NCBI GenBank assembly: GCA_040507245.1
Contig: JBEVVH010000022.1
Location: 1-27,347 of the forward strand
DNA: 27,347 bases
From: Thiodiazotropha sp040507245
GTDB taxonomy: Bacteria; Pseudomonadota; Gammaproteobacteria; Chromatiales; Chromatiaceae
Reading direction: 5' to 3'
Of this stretch, positions 7,945 through 16,179 are shown piece after piece. The number at the start of each line of letters is the position of its first letter. Positions within the stretch are counted from its first letter, which is position 1. The position numbers and the translations under genes were made by a program. The notes beneath the pieces were generated by a model. That model was not told the origin of the DNA. It made no database searches and was given only the letters and a program-made list of their open reading frames with translations.

Positions 7945-10530
7945 ATGTCTGAATTCGCGAAAGAAGTCCTCCCGGTCAATCTCGAAGATGAGATGCAGCA
8001 GTCCTACCTGGCCTACGCCATGAGCGTCATCGTCGGGCGGGCCCTCCCGGATGTGCGTGATGGCCTCAAACCGGTTCATCGCCGGGTGCTCTACGCCATG
8101 AGCGAACTGGGCAATGACTGGAACAAGGCCTATAAGAAGTCAGCCCGTATCGTGGGTGATGTCATCGGTAAGTATCACCCCCACGGTGACACAGCGGTGT
8201 ATGACACCATCGTGCGTATGGCTCAACCCTTCTCCATGCGCTACATGCTGGTCGACGGGCAGGGTAACTTCGGCTCGGTGGATGGCGACTCTCCGGCCGC
8301 CATGCGTTACACCGAGGTGCGCATGTCGCGCATCGCCCACACCATGTTGGACGACCTGGACAAGGAGACCGTCGATTTCGTCAGCAACTATGACGAAACC
8401 GAGCGGGAACCCTCGGTCCTGCCGGCACGCATTCCCAATCTTCTGGTCAACGGCTCCGCCGGTATTGCAGTGGGTATGGCCACCAATGTTCCGCCGCACA
8501 ACCTGCGGGAGGTGATCGACGCCTGCGTGGCGCTGATCGACGAACCCCAGGTTAATGTCGACCGGTTGATGGATTACCTGCCCGGGCCTGATTTCCCCAC
8601 CGCCGGCCTGATCAACGGAGCCAGCGGCATTCACGAGGCCTACCACACCGGACGGGGACGCATCTACATGCGCGCCCGCTCCCAGGTGGAGACCGATGAA
8701 AGCAATGGCAAGCAGACCATCATCGTCAACGAACTGCCTTACCAGGTCAACAAGGCGCGGCTGATCGAGAAGATCGCCGAGCTGGTCAAAGAGAAGAAGA
8801 TCGAGGGCATCACCGAACTGCGCGACGAGTCCGACAAGGACGGCATGCGCATCGTCATCGAACTGCGCCGGGGCGAGGTGGCCGAGGTGGTGCTGAACAA
8901 TCTCTACCAGCAGACCGCCATGCAGAGCGTGTTCGGTATCAACATGGTGGCCCTGGTGGACGGCCGGCCGAGGCTGCTGAATCTCAAGCAGCTGCTGGAA
9001 TTCTTCATCCGCCACCGTCGCGAGGTGGTGACCCGGCGCACCCTCTACGAACTGCGTAAAGCCCGGGATCGCGCCCATGTGCTGGAAGGCCAGGCAGTGG
9101 CCCTGGCCAACATCGACGAGGTCATCCAGCTGATCAAGCAGGCGGCCAACCCGGCCGAGGCCAAGAAAGGCCTGATGGAGCGCGCCTGGCAGTCGGGCAC
9201 CGTTGAATCGATGCTGCAGCGTGCCGGGGCCTCCGGAACCCGCCCGGAAGAGCTCACCGATGAGTACGGACTGACCGCGGACGGATATCGACTGACCGAT
9301 GTCCAGGCGCAGGCGATTCTCGACCTGAGACTGCACCGTCTGACCGGACTGGAGCAGGACAAGATCATCAACGAGTACGAAGAGCTGCTCGACAAGATCG
9401 CCTTCCTGCTGGAGATCCTCGGCAGCTCGGAACGCCTGATGCAGGTGATTCGTGAAGAACTGCTGGAGATCAAAGAGCAGTATGGCGACGAACGCCGCAC
9501 CGAGATCATCCACACCCGACTGGATCTGACCCTCGAGGACCTGATCACCGAAGAGGACGTGGTGGTCACCCTGTCCCATGCGGGTTATGCGAAGGCTCAA
9601 CCGGTCAGCACCTACCAGGCCCAGCGCCGTGGCGGCAAGGGCAAGATGGCCACCGCCACCAAGGATGAGGATTTCGTCGACAAGCTGTTTGTCGCCAGCA
9701 CCCATGACACCATCCTGTGCTTCTCCAACATGGGCAAGGTGTACTGGCTGAAGGTCTATGAACTGCCCCAGGCGGGGCGCAATGCCCGGGGCAAACCGAT
9801 TGTCAACCTGCTGCCCCTTGAAAAGGATGAGCAGATCAACGCCATACTGCCGGTTCGGGAATATCAGGAAGACCGTTACGTGTTCATGGCGACCAGCTCC
9901 GGCACGGTGAAGAAGACCTCGTTGGAGTCCTTCTCGCGTCCTCGGGCGAATGGCATCATTGCGGTGGACCTGCGGGATGGGGACAAGCTGGTCGGGGTTG
10001 ATATCACCGACGGCGAGCAGGATATCCTGCTGTTCAGCAGCAGCGGCAAGGCGGTACGCTTCGCGGAAGCCAACGTGCGTCCCATGGGCCGCACCGCCTG
10101 TGGCGTGCGCGGTATTCGTCTGGAGTCCGGCCATCAGGTGGTTTCCCTGATCGTCGCCTCAGAGGGTGATGTGCTGACAGTGACGGAAAACGGTTTCGGC
10201 AAACGCACCCCGATCGATCAATATCCGGTCCACGGCCGGGGCGGGCAGGGGGTGATCTCGATTCAGACCTCGGATCGCAACGGTTCTGTGGTCGGCGCGG
10301 TTCAGGTCACCGAGGAAGACGAGGTGATGATGATTTCCGACGGCGGTACCTTGGTGCGCAACCGGGTGACCGAGATCTCCCAGATGGGCCGAAACACCCA
10401 GGGTGTGATCATGATCCGGCTGCATAAGCAGGAGCGGCTGATCGGCATCGAACGGGTTGAAAGCCTGGATGGGGAAGGTGAGGAGGATGAAGGCGAATCC
10501 GAAACGGATTCTTCAGGCGAAGAAAGTTGA
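7945..10530 (+). CDS. gyrA: DNA gyrase subunit A
   Basis: This 861-aa subunit performs breakage and rejoining of DNA in the A2B2 gyrase that introduces negative supercoils. The catalytic tyrosine is Tyr122 (AAMRYTEVR), with numbering identical to E. coli. The quinolone-determining region reads HPHGDTAVYD, so residue 83 is Thr and residue 87 Asp. The C-terminal beta-pinwheel carries the GyrA box QRRGGKG, and the protein ends in a strongly acidic tail (EGEEDEGESETDSSGEES), a feature known to modulate wrapping in E. coli. Length is normal. An AAGGAAG ribosome-binding site lies about 13 bases before the ATG, a longer spacing than usual. serC follows 86 bp downstream; a 6-bp hairpin (CGACCG/CGGTCG, 10531–10544) begins directly after the stop. 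Confidence 0.99.
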   Translation: MSEFAKEVLPVNLEDEMQQSYLAYAMSVIVGRALPDVRDGLKPVHRRVLYAMSELGNDWNKAYKKSARIVGDVIGKYHPHGDTAVYDTIVRMAQPFSMRYMLVDGQGNFGSVDGDSPAAMRYTEVRMSRIAHTMLDDLDKETVDFVSNYDETEREPSVLPARIPNLLVNGSAGIAVGMATNVPPHNLREVIDACVALIDEPQVNVDRLMDYLPGPDFPTAGLINGASGIHEAYHTGRGRIYMRARSQVETDESNGKQTIIVNELPYQVNKARLIEKIAELVKEKKIEGITELRDESDKDGMRIVIELRRGEVAEVVLNNLYQQTAMQSVFGINMVALVDGRPRLLNLKQLLEFFIRHRREVVTRRTLYELRKARDRAHVLEGQAVALANIDEVIQLIKQAANPAEAKKGLMERAWQSGTVESMLQRAGASGTRPEELTDEYGLTADGYRLTDVQAQAILDLRLHRLTGLEQDKIINEYEELLDKIAFLLEILGSSERLMQVIREELLEIKEQYGDERRTEIIHTRLDLTLEDLITEEDVVVTLSHAGYAKAQPVSTYQAQRRGGKGKMATATKDEDFVDKLFVASTHDTILCFSNMGKVYWLKVYELPQAGRNARGKPIVNLLPLEKDEQINAILPVREYQEDRYVFMATSSGTVKKTSLESFSRPRANGIIAVDLRDGDKLVGVDITDGEQDILLFSSSGKAVRFAEANVRPMGRTACGVRGIRLESGHQVVSLIVASEGDVLTVTENGFGKRTPIDQYPVHGRGGQGVISIQTSDRNGSVVGAVQVTEEDEVMMISDGGTLVRNRVTEISQMGRNTQGVIMIRLHKQERLIGIERVESLDGEGEEDEGESETDSSGEES

Positions 10531-10616
10531 CGACCGGACGGTCGCCCAGGACCGCCGCATCACATTGAAATCACGCCATTCAGGCGAAGTCTGAAACACA
10601 CTGAATGAGGACCAAG

Positions 10617-11699
10617 ATGTCACGAGTCTTTAATTTTAGCGCCGGTCCGGCGATGTTGCCGGAAGAGGTTCTGTCACAGGCCAAAGAGGAGATGCTGGAC
10701 TGGCAGGGCTCTGGCATGTCGGTGATGGAGATGAGTCACCGGGGTAAGGAGTTTATGTCCATCGCTGCACAGGCGGAGACCGACCTGCGCAGCCTGATGG
10801 CCATCCCGGACAACTACAAGGTGCTGTTCCTGCAGGGCGGGGCATCCAGCCAGTTCGGTATGATCCCGATGAATCTGACCCGCGCCAATCGCAAGGTGGA
10901 CTACATCAATACCGGCTCCTGGTCGAAAAAGGCCATCGGTGAGGCGAAGCGCTTCGCGGATGTGCAGATTGCCGCCACCACCGAGGCCTCCAAGTTTACC
11001 GGTACCCCGGCCCAATCAGAGCTGCAACTCAGCGGCGACGCCGCTTACGTGCACTACACCCCGAATGAAACCATCGAAGGTGTGGAGTTCCCTTATGTGC
11101 CCGATACCGGTGCGGTGCCCCTGGTGGCGGATTTCTCCTCCACCATTCTTTCCCGTCCGGTGGACGTGAGCCGCTACGGCTTGATCTATGCCGGTGCACA
11201 GAAAAACATCGGACCCGCCGGTCTGACCCTGGTGATCATCCGCGAGGATCTGATCGGTGAGGCCATCGACGGAACCCCGACGATGTTCAAGTACGCCACC
11301 CACAGTGACAGCGGTTCCATGTATAACACCCCACCCACCTATGGCTGGTATCTGGCGGGGCTGGTGTTCAAGTGGTTGCAGGACAAGGGTGGCCTCGAGG
11401 GTATGGCCGAGATCAACCGTCGCAAAGCGGAATCCCTCTATCGCGCCATCGATGCCTCGGATTTCTATAACAATCCGGTAGATCCCGAGAGCCGTTCCTG
11501 GATGAATATACCCTTTACCCTGGCCGATGCGGCACTGGATGCCAAGTTCCTCGAAGGCGCCGGCGCGGCCGGTTTGAAGACCCTTAAGGGGCATCGTTCC
11601 GTGGGTGGCATGCGTGCAAGTATCTATAACGCCATGCCGGAAGCGGGCGTGCAGGCCCTGATCGACTTCATGGCCGAGTTCGAGCGCGTAAATGGCTAG
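10617..11699 (+). CDS. serC: Phosphoserine aminotransferase SerC
   Basis: This 360-aa PLP-dependent class V aminotransferase converts 3-phosphohydroxypyruvate to phosphoserine, and also acts in pyridoxine synthesis in many gammaproteobacteria. The N-terminus VFNFSAGPAMLPEEVL is diagnostic, and the PLP lysine is Lys196 in YAGAQKNIGPAG. An in-frame ATG lies 12 bases earlier at 10605, but GAGGA at 10607–10611 is correctly placed for the ATG at 10617, so I use that start. serA, the preceding step of the pathway, follows downstream, separated by a strong hairpin. Length agrees with E. coli SerC (362 aa). Confidence 0.98.
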   Translation: MSRVFNFSAGPAMLPEEVLSQAKEEMLDWQGSGMSVMEMSHRGKEFMSIAAQAETDLRSLMAIPDNYKVLFLQGGASSQFGMIPMNLTRANRKVDYINTGSWSKKAIGEAKRFADVQIAATTEASKFTGTPAQSELQLSGDAAYVHYTPNETIEGVEFPYVPDTGAVPLVADFSSTILSRPVDVSRYGLIYAGAQKNIGPAGLTLVIIREDLIGEAIDGTPTMFKYATHSDSGSMYNTPPTYGWYLAGLVFKWLQDKGGLEGMAEINRRKAESLYRAIDASDFYNNPVDPESRSWMNIPFTLADAALDAKFLEGAGAAGLKTLKGHRSVGGMRASIYNAMPEAGVQALIDFMAEFERVNG

Positions 11700-11709
11700 A
11701 GCCGTGGTG

Positions 11710-11735
11710 CCGGTCGACGCGCCCGCGTCGACCGG
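11710..11735 (+). repeat. Strong GC-rich hairpin between serC and serA
   Basis: CCGGTCGACGCG (11710–11721) and CGCGTCGACCGG (11724–11735) are a perfect 12-bp inverted repeat separated by two bases. It starts 10 bases after the serC stop. No T-run follows, so it is not a standard intrinsic terminator. It could stabilise the serC 3' end, mark an RNase processing site or bind a protein. Confidence 0.7.
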
Positions 11736-11817
11736 TCATGACGGACGGATTCAATAACAACGGCGGACGTCATGTGTGGTGCTGCACTCGGCGATTGCTA
11801 ACCAGCAGAGAAGCAAG

Positions 11818-12993
11818 ATGTACAAGATACTGACCCTGAACAATATTTCCGTGGCTGGACTGGATCGACTGCCCCGTGATCGATACGAAGTCGCATCCGA
11901 ACTCAGTCAACCGGACGCGATCCTGCTGCGTTCCTACAAGATGTATGACATGGAGGTACCCAAGTCGGTTCGCGCGATTGGTCGGGCCGGTGCGGGTGTC
12001 AACAACATCCCGGTGCAGCAGATGACCGCCAAGGGGATCCCGGTATTCAACGCCCCCGGGGCCAACGCAAACGCGGTCAAGGAGCTGGTTCTGGCCGGCG
12101 CCCTGATGGCAGCGCGCAACCTGGGACAGGCATGGCGTTTCGCGACCGGTCTGGAAGGCCAGGATGCGGAGATCTCCAAACAGGTGGAGTCGGGTAAAAA
12201 GGCGTTTGTCGGCTTTGAACTGCCGGGTCGCACCATGGGTGTCATCGGTCTGGGCGCCATCGGGGTCAAGGTGGCGAACGCCTGCCGGGCACTGGGGATG
12301 AAGGTCATCGGTTACGATCCGACCATCACCGTACAGAGCGCCTGGAAGCTGGCATCCGAGGTGCAGCAGGCACTCAGTGTGGACGACCTGTTGTCAAAGT
12401 CCGATTTCGTGACCTTCCATGTGCCGTTGACGGACGCCACCAGTAACATGATCAACGCGGATCGCCTGAAACTCATGAAACCCGGCTCCGTGCTGTTGAA
12501 CTTTGCCCGCAACGGTATCATCGACGACGAGGCCGCAGTCGCGTCCCTGGAGAGTGGTCATCTCTATGCCTACGTGTGTGACTTTCCCAGCAACCTGCTC
12601 AAGGATCATCCACGGGTAATCACCCTGCCGCATCTGGGTGCCTCCACCAAAGAGGCGGAAGACAACTGCGCCATTATGGTCTCGGAACAGATCCGCGATT
12701 ACCTGGAGAATGGCAACATCACCAATTCGGTGAATTTTCCAACCATCAATCTGCCGCGTAACGGTGGTTTTCGTATTGCGGTTGTGAATAACAACGTGCC
12801 CAACATGGTGGGCCAGATCTCCACCGATCTGGCTGCTGAGGGCCTGAACATACTGGACATGCTGAACAAGTCCCGGGAGAACGTGGCGGTGACCCTGCTG
12901 GATGTGGATCAGATGCCTGGCCAGAAGCTGCTCGACACCCTGGCGTCCATCGATGGGGTTCTGTCGGTGCGCACCCTGTCGGAAAGTGCATGA
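11818..12993 (+). CDS. serA: D-3-phosphoglycerate dehydrogenase-type protein with ACT domain (SerA)
   Basis: This 391-aa member of the D-2-hydroxyacid dehydrogenase family has a C-terminal ACT domain (about residues 315–390, starting RIAVVNNNVPNMVGQ). The NAD-binding loop is GVIGLGAIG. The catalytic Arg is Arg231 (NFARNGIID) and the His is His272 (PHLGAST). The Arg–His interval is 41 residues against 52 in E. coli SerA, and the Glu normally present in the VFxxEP segment is absent; the region reads YVCDFPSN. From memory this matches a short SerA subfamily seen in Firmicutes and Bacteroidetes (YVTDFP). Placement after serC supports serine synthesis. The ATG at 11818 follows AGAGAAG; an in-frame GTG at 11776 is less likely. 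Confidence 0.9.
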   Translation: MYKILTLNNISVAGLDRLPRDRYEVASELSQPDAILLRSYKMYDMEVPKSVRAIGRAGAGVNNIPVQQMTAKGIPVFNAPGANANAVKELVLAGALMAARNLGQAWRFATGLEGQDAEISKQVESGKKAFVGFELPGRTMGVIGLGAIGVKVANACRALGMKVIGYDPTITVQSAWKLASEVQQALSVDDLLSKSDFVTFHVPLTDATSNMINADRLKLMKPGSVLLNFARNGIIDDEAAVASLESGHLYAYVCDFPSNLLKDHPRVITLPHLGASTKEAEDNCAIMVSEQIRDYLENGNITNSVNFPTINLPRNGGFRIAVVNNNVPNMVGQISTDLAAEGLNILDMLNKSRENVAVTLLDVDQMPGQKLLDTLASIDGVLSVRTLSESA

Positions 12994-13063
12994 TTCTAAT
13001 CGCCGGTCGTGCATGGGCATGTGGCGTTTATCCTCGGGGTGACCAAGGGTCCAGAGTCCAATC

Positions 13064-14149
13064 ATGAATGATGACGACAAGCTGAAAAGCATTCGCGAGA
13101 GTATCGACCGGATCGATGCGCAACTGCAGACCCTGCTCAACGAGCGGGCCCAGGCGGCACAGGAGGTGGCGCGCATCAAACTCAAGGCCAATCCGGAGGC
13201 TGAGTTCTATCGGCCGGAACGGGAGGCCGAGGTGTTACGGCGGGTCAAAGAGCGTAACCAGGGTCCCCTGGACGGGGAGGAGATCGCACGCCTGTTTCGC
13301 GAGATCATGTCCGCTTGCCTGGCGCTGGAACAACCCCTCAAAGTGGCATTTCTCGGTCCGGATGGCACCTTTACCCAGGCCGCCGCGCTGAAGCATTTCG
13401 GACATTCGGTACTGACCCAATCGATGAACTCCATCGGGGACATCTTTCGAGATGTGGAAGCGGGTGCCTGCCAATATGGCGTGGTGCCGGTGGAGAATTC
13501 CACGGAAGGTGTCATCAGCCATACTCTGGACAGCTTTATCAACTCCCCGCTTAAGATCTGCGGTGAGGTGTCGCTGCGCATCAATCACCAGTTGCTGAGC
13601 CGTGAGGCGCGGCTCGATCAGGTGCTGAAGGTCTACTCCCACGCCCAGTCCCTGGCCCAGTGCCGGGGTTGGCTCGATCGCCATCTGCCCCATGTTGAGC
13701 GGGTGCCGGTGGGCAGCAACGCGGAGGCGGCCCGGCTGGCCGCGGAGGAGACGGGCGTCGCAGCCATCGCCGGAGAGGCGGCCGGTGAGATCTATCAACT
13801 CCAGCGTTTGGCCTCGAACATCGAGGATGAGCCGGGGAACACCACCCGTTTCCTGGTCATCGGCAAGCAGGATGTGCCACCGAGTGGTTCGGATAAGACC
13901 AGTCTGCTTTTTTCCACACATAATCAGTCGGGCGGTTTGCATGCCATGTTGACCCCCTTTGCTGAGTACGGAATCAGTATGACCCGGATTGAGTCGAGGC
14001 CTTCGCGGCGTGGTCGCTGGGACTACGTCTTTTTCGTCGATGTGGAAGGCCACCGGGAGGATTCCGAACTCTCCCAGGCACTGCGCAAGATCGAACAGGC
14101 GGCGACCCAGTTCAAGGTGCTCGGCTCCTATCCCAAAGCGGTGCTCTGA
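13064..14149 (+). CDS. pheA: Bifunctional chorismate mutase/prephenate dehydratase (P-protein)
   Basis: This 361-aa enzyme catalyses chorismate to prephenate to phenylpyruvate for phenylalanine synthesis. The AroQ chorismate mutase helices occupy about residues 1–90 (IRESIDRIDAQLQTLLNERA, and YRPEREAEVLRRV). The prephenate dehydratase domain spans about 94–275 (FLGPDGTFTQAAA, PVENSTEG, and the NTTRFLVIG motif with the catalytic Thr). The ACT regulatory domain follows (GGLHAMLTPFAEYGISMTRIESRPSR), where the ESRP motif contributes to phenylalanine binding, so feedback inhibition is expected. The stop overlaps the hisC start by one base (TGATG), indicating coupling. The ribosome-binding site before the ATG at 13064 is weak. 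Confidence 0.98.
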   Translation: MNDDDKLKSIRESIDRIDAQLQTLLNERAQAAQEVARIKLKANPEAEFYRPEREAEVLRRVKERNQGPLDGEEIARLFREIMSACLALEQPLKVAFLGPDGTFTQAAALKHFGHSVLTQSMNSIGDIFRDVEAGACQYGVVPVENSTEGVISHTLDSFINSPLKICGEVSLRINHQLLSREARLDQVLKVYSHAQSLAQCRGWLDRHLPHVERVPVGSNAEAARLAAEETGVAAIAGEAAGEIYQLQRLASNIEDEPGNTTRFLVIGKQDVPPSGSDKTSLLFSTHNQSGGLHAMLTPFAEYGISMTRIESRPSRRGRWDYVFFVDVEGHREDSELSQALRKIEQAATQFKVLGSYPKAVL

Positions 14150-15261
14150 TGAGTCACTCCGAGTTTCCCTTTCTCGAACATGCCCTGCCGAGCATCAAGG
14201 CGCTGCAGCCCTATGTACCGGGTAAACCGATTGAGGAACTTGAACGGGAACTGGGTATACGCGACTCCATAAAGCTGGCTTCGAACGAGAACCCATTGGG
14301 TGTGAGCCCGAAAGTCATCCAGGTACTCGAAGACGGCGCCCGGGGTGTGGCACGCTATCCGGATGGCAGCGGCTTCCGGCTGCGCCACCACCTGGCGGAA
14401 ATGCACGGCACCGGTGCGGATGCCGTCACCCTGGGTAATGGTTCCAACGATGTGCTGGACATGCTGGCCCGGGTATTTCTCCGTCCGGGTGACGAATCCC
14501 TGTTTTCTGAATATGCGTTCGCGGTCTATCCATTGAGCAGCCAGGCGGTCGGGGCAAGCCTGGTCAGCGCCCCCGCGCGCGACTACGGACATGATCTCGA
14601 GGCTCTGCAGGCACGCATCACACCGCAAACCCGGGTGATCTGGATCGCCAATCCGAACAACCCCACCGGTACCTGGCTACTCCGGGAACCCCTGCATGAT
14701 TTTCTCACCCGGGTTCCCACGGATGTCATTGTGGTGATCGATGAGGCCTATTTCGAATATGTCGAAGAGGCCGATTATCCTGACGCCACCCAGTGGCTGA
14801 CAGAATTTCCCAACCTGGTCGTGACCCGGACCTTTTCCAAGGCCTATGGACTCGCCGGTCTGCGGGTCGGTTATGCCTTGTCACACCCGGTTGTCGCCGA
14901 TCTGCTCAACCGGGTGCGCCAGCCCTTCAATGTGAATCTGCTGGCGCAAAGCGCCGCGCTTGCGGCCCTCGATGATCCGCAGTTCCTGGAACGTTGCGTG
15001 GCGGTTAACCGCGCCGGCATGCAGCAGCTGGGGGATGGGCTCAAGGCGCTGGAGGTGGAGTTCATTCCCTCGGTAGGCAATTTTCTCACCCTGAACCTGC
15101 AGCGCAACGCCATCGAAGTGGATCGGGCATTGCTGAAGAGGGGCGTCATCACCCGGCCGATTGCAGGCTATGGTCTGCCAAATCATCTGCGCGTTTCCAT
15201 CGGACTCGAAACGGAAAATGCCCGCTTCCTGACGGCCCTGCGTGAGGTGCTCGGACGATGA
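14149..15261 (+). CDS. hisC: Histidinol-phosphate aminotransferase (HisC type)
   Basis: This 370-aa fold-type I PLP aminotransferase has the family marks LASNENPLG near the N-terminus, NPNNPTGTW, DEAYFEY, and the Schiff-base lysine Lys231 in TRTFSKAYGLAGLRVGYA. It is expected to transaminate imidazole acetol phosphate. Its place between pheA and tyrA is the conserved location of HisC2-type enzymes in gammaproteobacteria, some of which also use aromatic substrates, so it may provide the last transamination of phenylalanine and tyrosine synthesis as well. It overlaps pheA by one base and tyrA by four (ATGA). Which substrate is physiological cannot be read from the sequence. Confidence 0.95.
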   Translation: MSHSEFPFLEHALPSIKALQPYVPGKPIEELERELGIRDSIKLASNENPLGVSPKVIQVLEDGARGVARYPDGSGFRLRHHLAEMHGTGADAVTLGNGSNDVLDMLARVFLRPGDESLFSEYAFAVYPLSSQAVGASLVSAPARDYGHDLEALQARITPQTRVIWIANPNNPTGTWLLREPLHDFLTRVPTDVIVVIDEAYFEYVEEADYPDATQWLTEFPNLVVTRTFSKAYGLAGLRVGYALSHPVVADLLNRVRQPFNVNLLAQSAALAALDDPQFLERCVAVNRAGMQQLGDGLKALEVEFIPSVGNFLTLNLQRNAIEVDRALLKRGVITRPIAGYGLPNHLRVSIGLETENARFLTALREVLGR

Positions 15262-16133
15262 TCGAGAAACTCGCGGTCATTGGCGTTGGTCTGATCGGTG
15301 GTTCCGTGGCCATGGCGCTCCGGGAAGAGGGCATGGTGCGGGAGGTGGTGGGCTGCGGACGCGGCGAGGCCAATCTGCAAAAGGCCCAGCAACTCGGGGT
15401 CATCGATCACTACACCCATGATGCCGCGCAGGCGGTGCGCGGTGCGGACATGGTGTTGCTGGCAGTACCCCTGGGCGCCATGCGTGCGACCCTCGAATCC
15501 ATTCATGAGTATCTGGCGCCCAATGCAGTGGTCACGGATGCGGGCAGCGTCAAGGGCAGCGTGATCCGGGATGTGCGCGCCGTGTTTGGCAAGGTTCCGG
15601 ATTTTTTCGTACCGGGACACCCGATTGCCGGAACCGAGCTCAGTGGCGTGGAAGCGGCGTTTGCCACCCTCTACCGGAATCGCAGGGTGATCCTGACCCC
15701 CACCGATGAAACAGATCCGCAGGCCCTGCAACGTGTCGAAGCGCTGTGGAAACAGTGTGGGGCTGAAGTTGCCTGCATGAGTGTGGAGTACCACGACGAG
15801 GTGCTCGCGGCCACCAGTCATCTGCCTCACATGTTGGCTTACAGTCTGGTGGACAGCCTCTCGCGCATGAAGGAAAACGACGAGATCTTCCGCTTCGCCG
15901 CAGGCGGGTTCCGGGATTTTACCCGGATTGCCTCGAGTAACCCGGTGATGTGGCGGGACATCTGTCTCGCCAACCAGGAGGCGCTGGGCAGTATGTTGAC
16001 CCGTTTTGCGGATGATCTGCATGAGCTTGCCCGCCTGCTGGAACAGGGTGACAGCGAAGGTCTGCTGAAGTTGTTCAGCTCGGCCAAGCAGGCTCGGGAT
16101 AGATACATTGACGGAATCCGCGAACCGGGTTGA
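15258..16133 (+). CDS. tyrA: Prephenate/arogenate (cyclohexadienyl) dehydrogenase TyrA
   Basis: This 291-aa NAD(P)-dependent enzyme oxidatively decarboxylates prephenate (and possibly arogenate) for tyrosine synthesis. The Rossmann loop is IGVGLIGGS (about residues 8–16), and the conserved catalytic His is in VPGHPIAGTELSGVE. There is no fused chorismate mutase and no ACT domain, so feedback regulation would differ from E. coli TyrA. In Pseudomonas this domain is fused to AroA; here the tyrA stop at 16133 and an in-frame stop before aroA show two separate proteins. The ATG overlaps the hisC stop by 4 bases. Confidence 0.96.
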   Translation: MIEKLAVIGVGLIGGSVAMALREEGMVREVVGCGRGEANLQKAQQLGVIDHYTHDAAQAVRGADMVLLAVPLGAMRATLESIHEYLAPNAVVTDAGSVKGSVIRDVRAVFGKVPDFFVPGHPIAGTELSGVEAAFATLYRNRRVILTPTDETDPQALQRVEALWKQCGAEVACMSVEYHDEVLAATSHLPHMLAYSLVDSLSRMKENDEIFRFAAGGFRDFTRIASSNPVMWRDICLANQEALGSMLTRFADDLHELARLLEQGDSEGLLKLFSSAKQARDRYIDGIREPG

Positions 16134-16179
16134 TCCCGCGCGGTAACCGTGCCAGCAAAAACAACCAGAGATCACGATT

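Noticed and set aside
8191..8205. GyrA Thr83 as a quinolone-resistance mutation
   Set aside because: E. coli has Ser83, but Thr83 is the wild-type residue in Pseudomonas and others, and Asp87 is intact, so this is lineage variation.
8140..10134. Very long minus-strand ORF (664 codons) opposite gyrA
   Set aside because: It is the antisense shadow of a high-GC coding region with biased codon use; the plus strand encodes unmistakable GyrA, and the antisense product shows no domain or ribosome-binding site.
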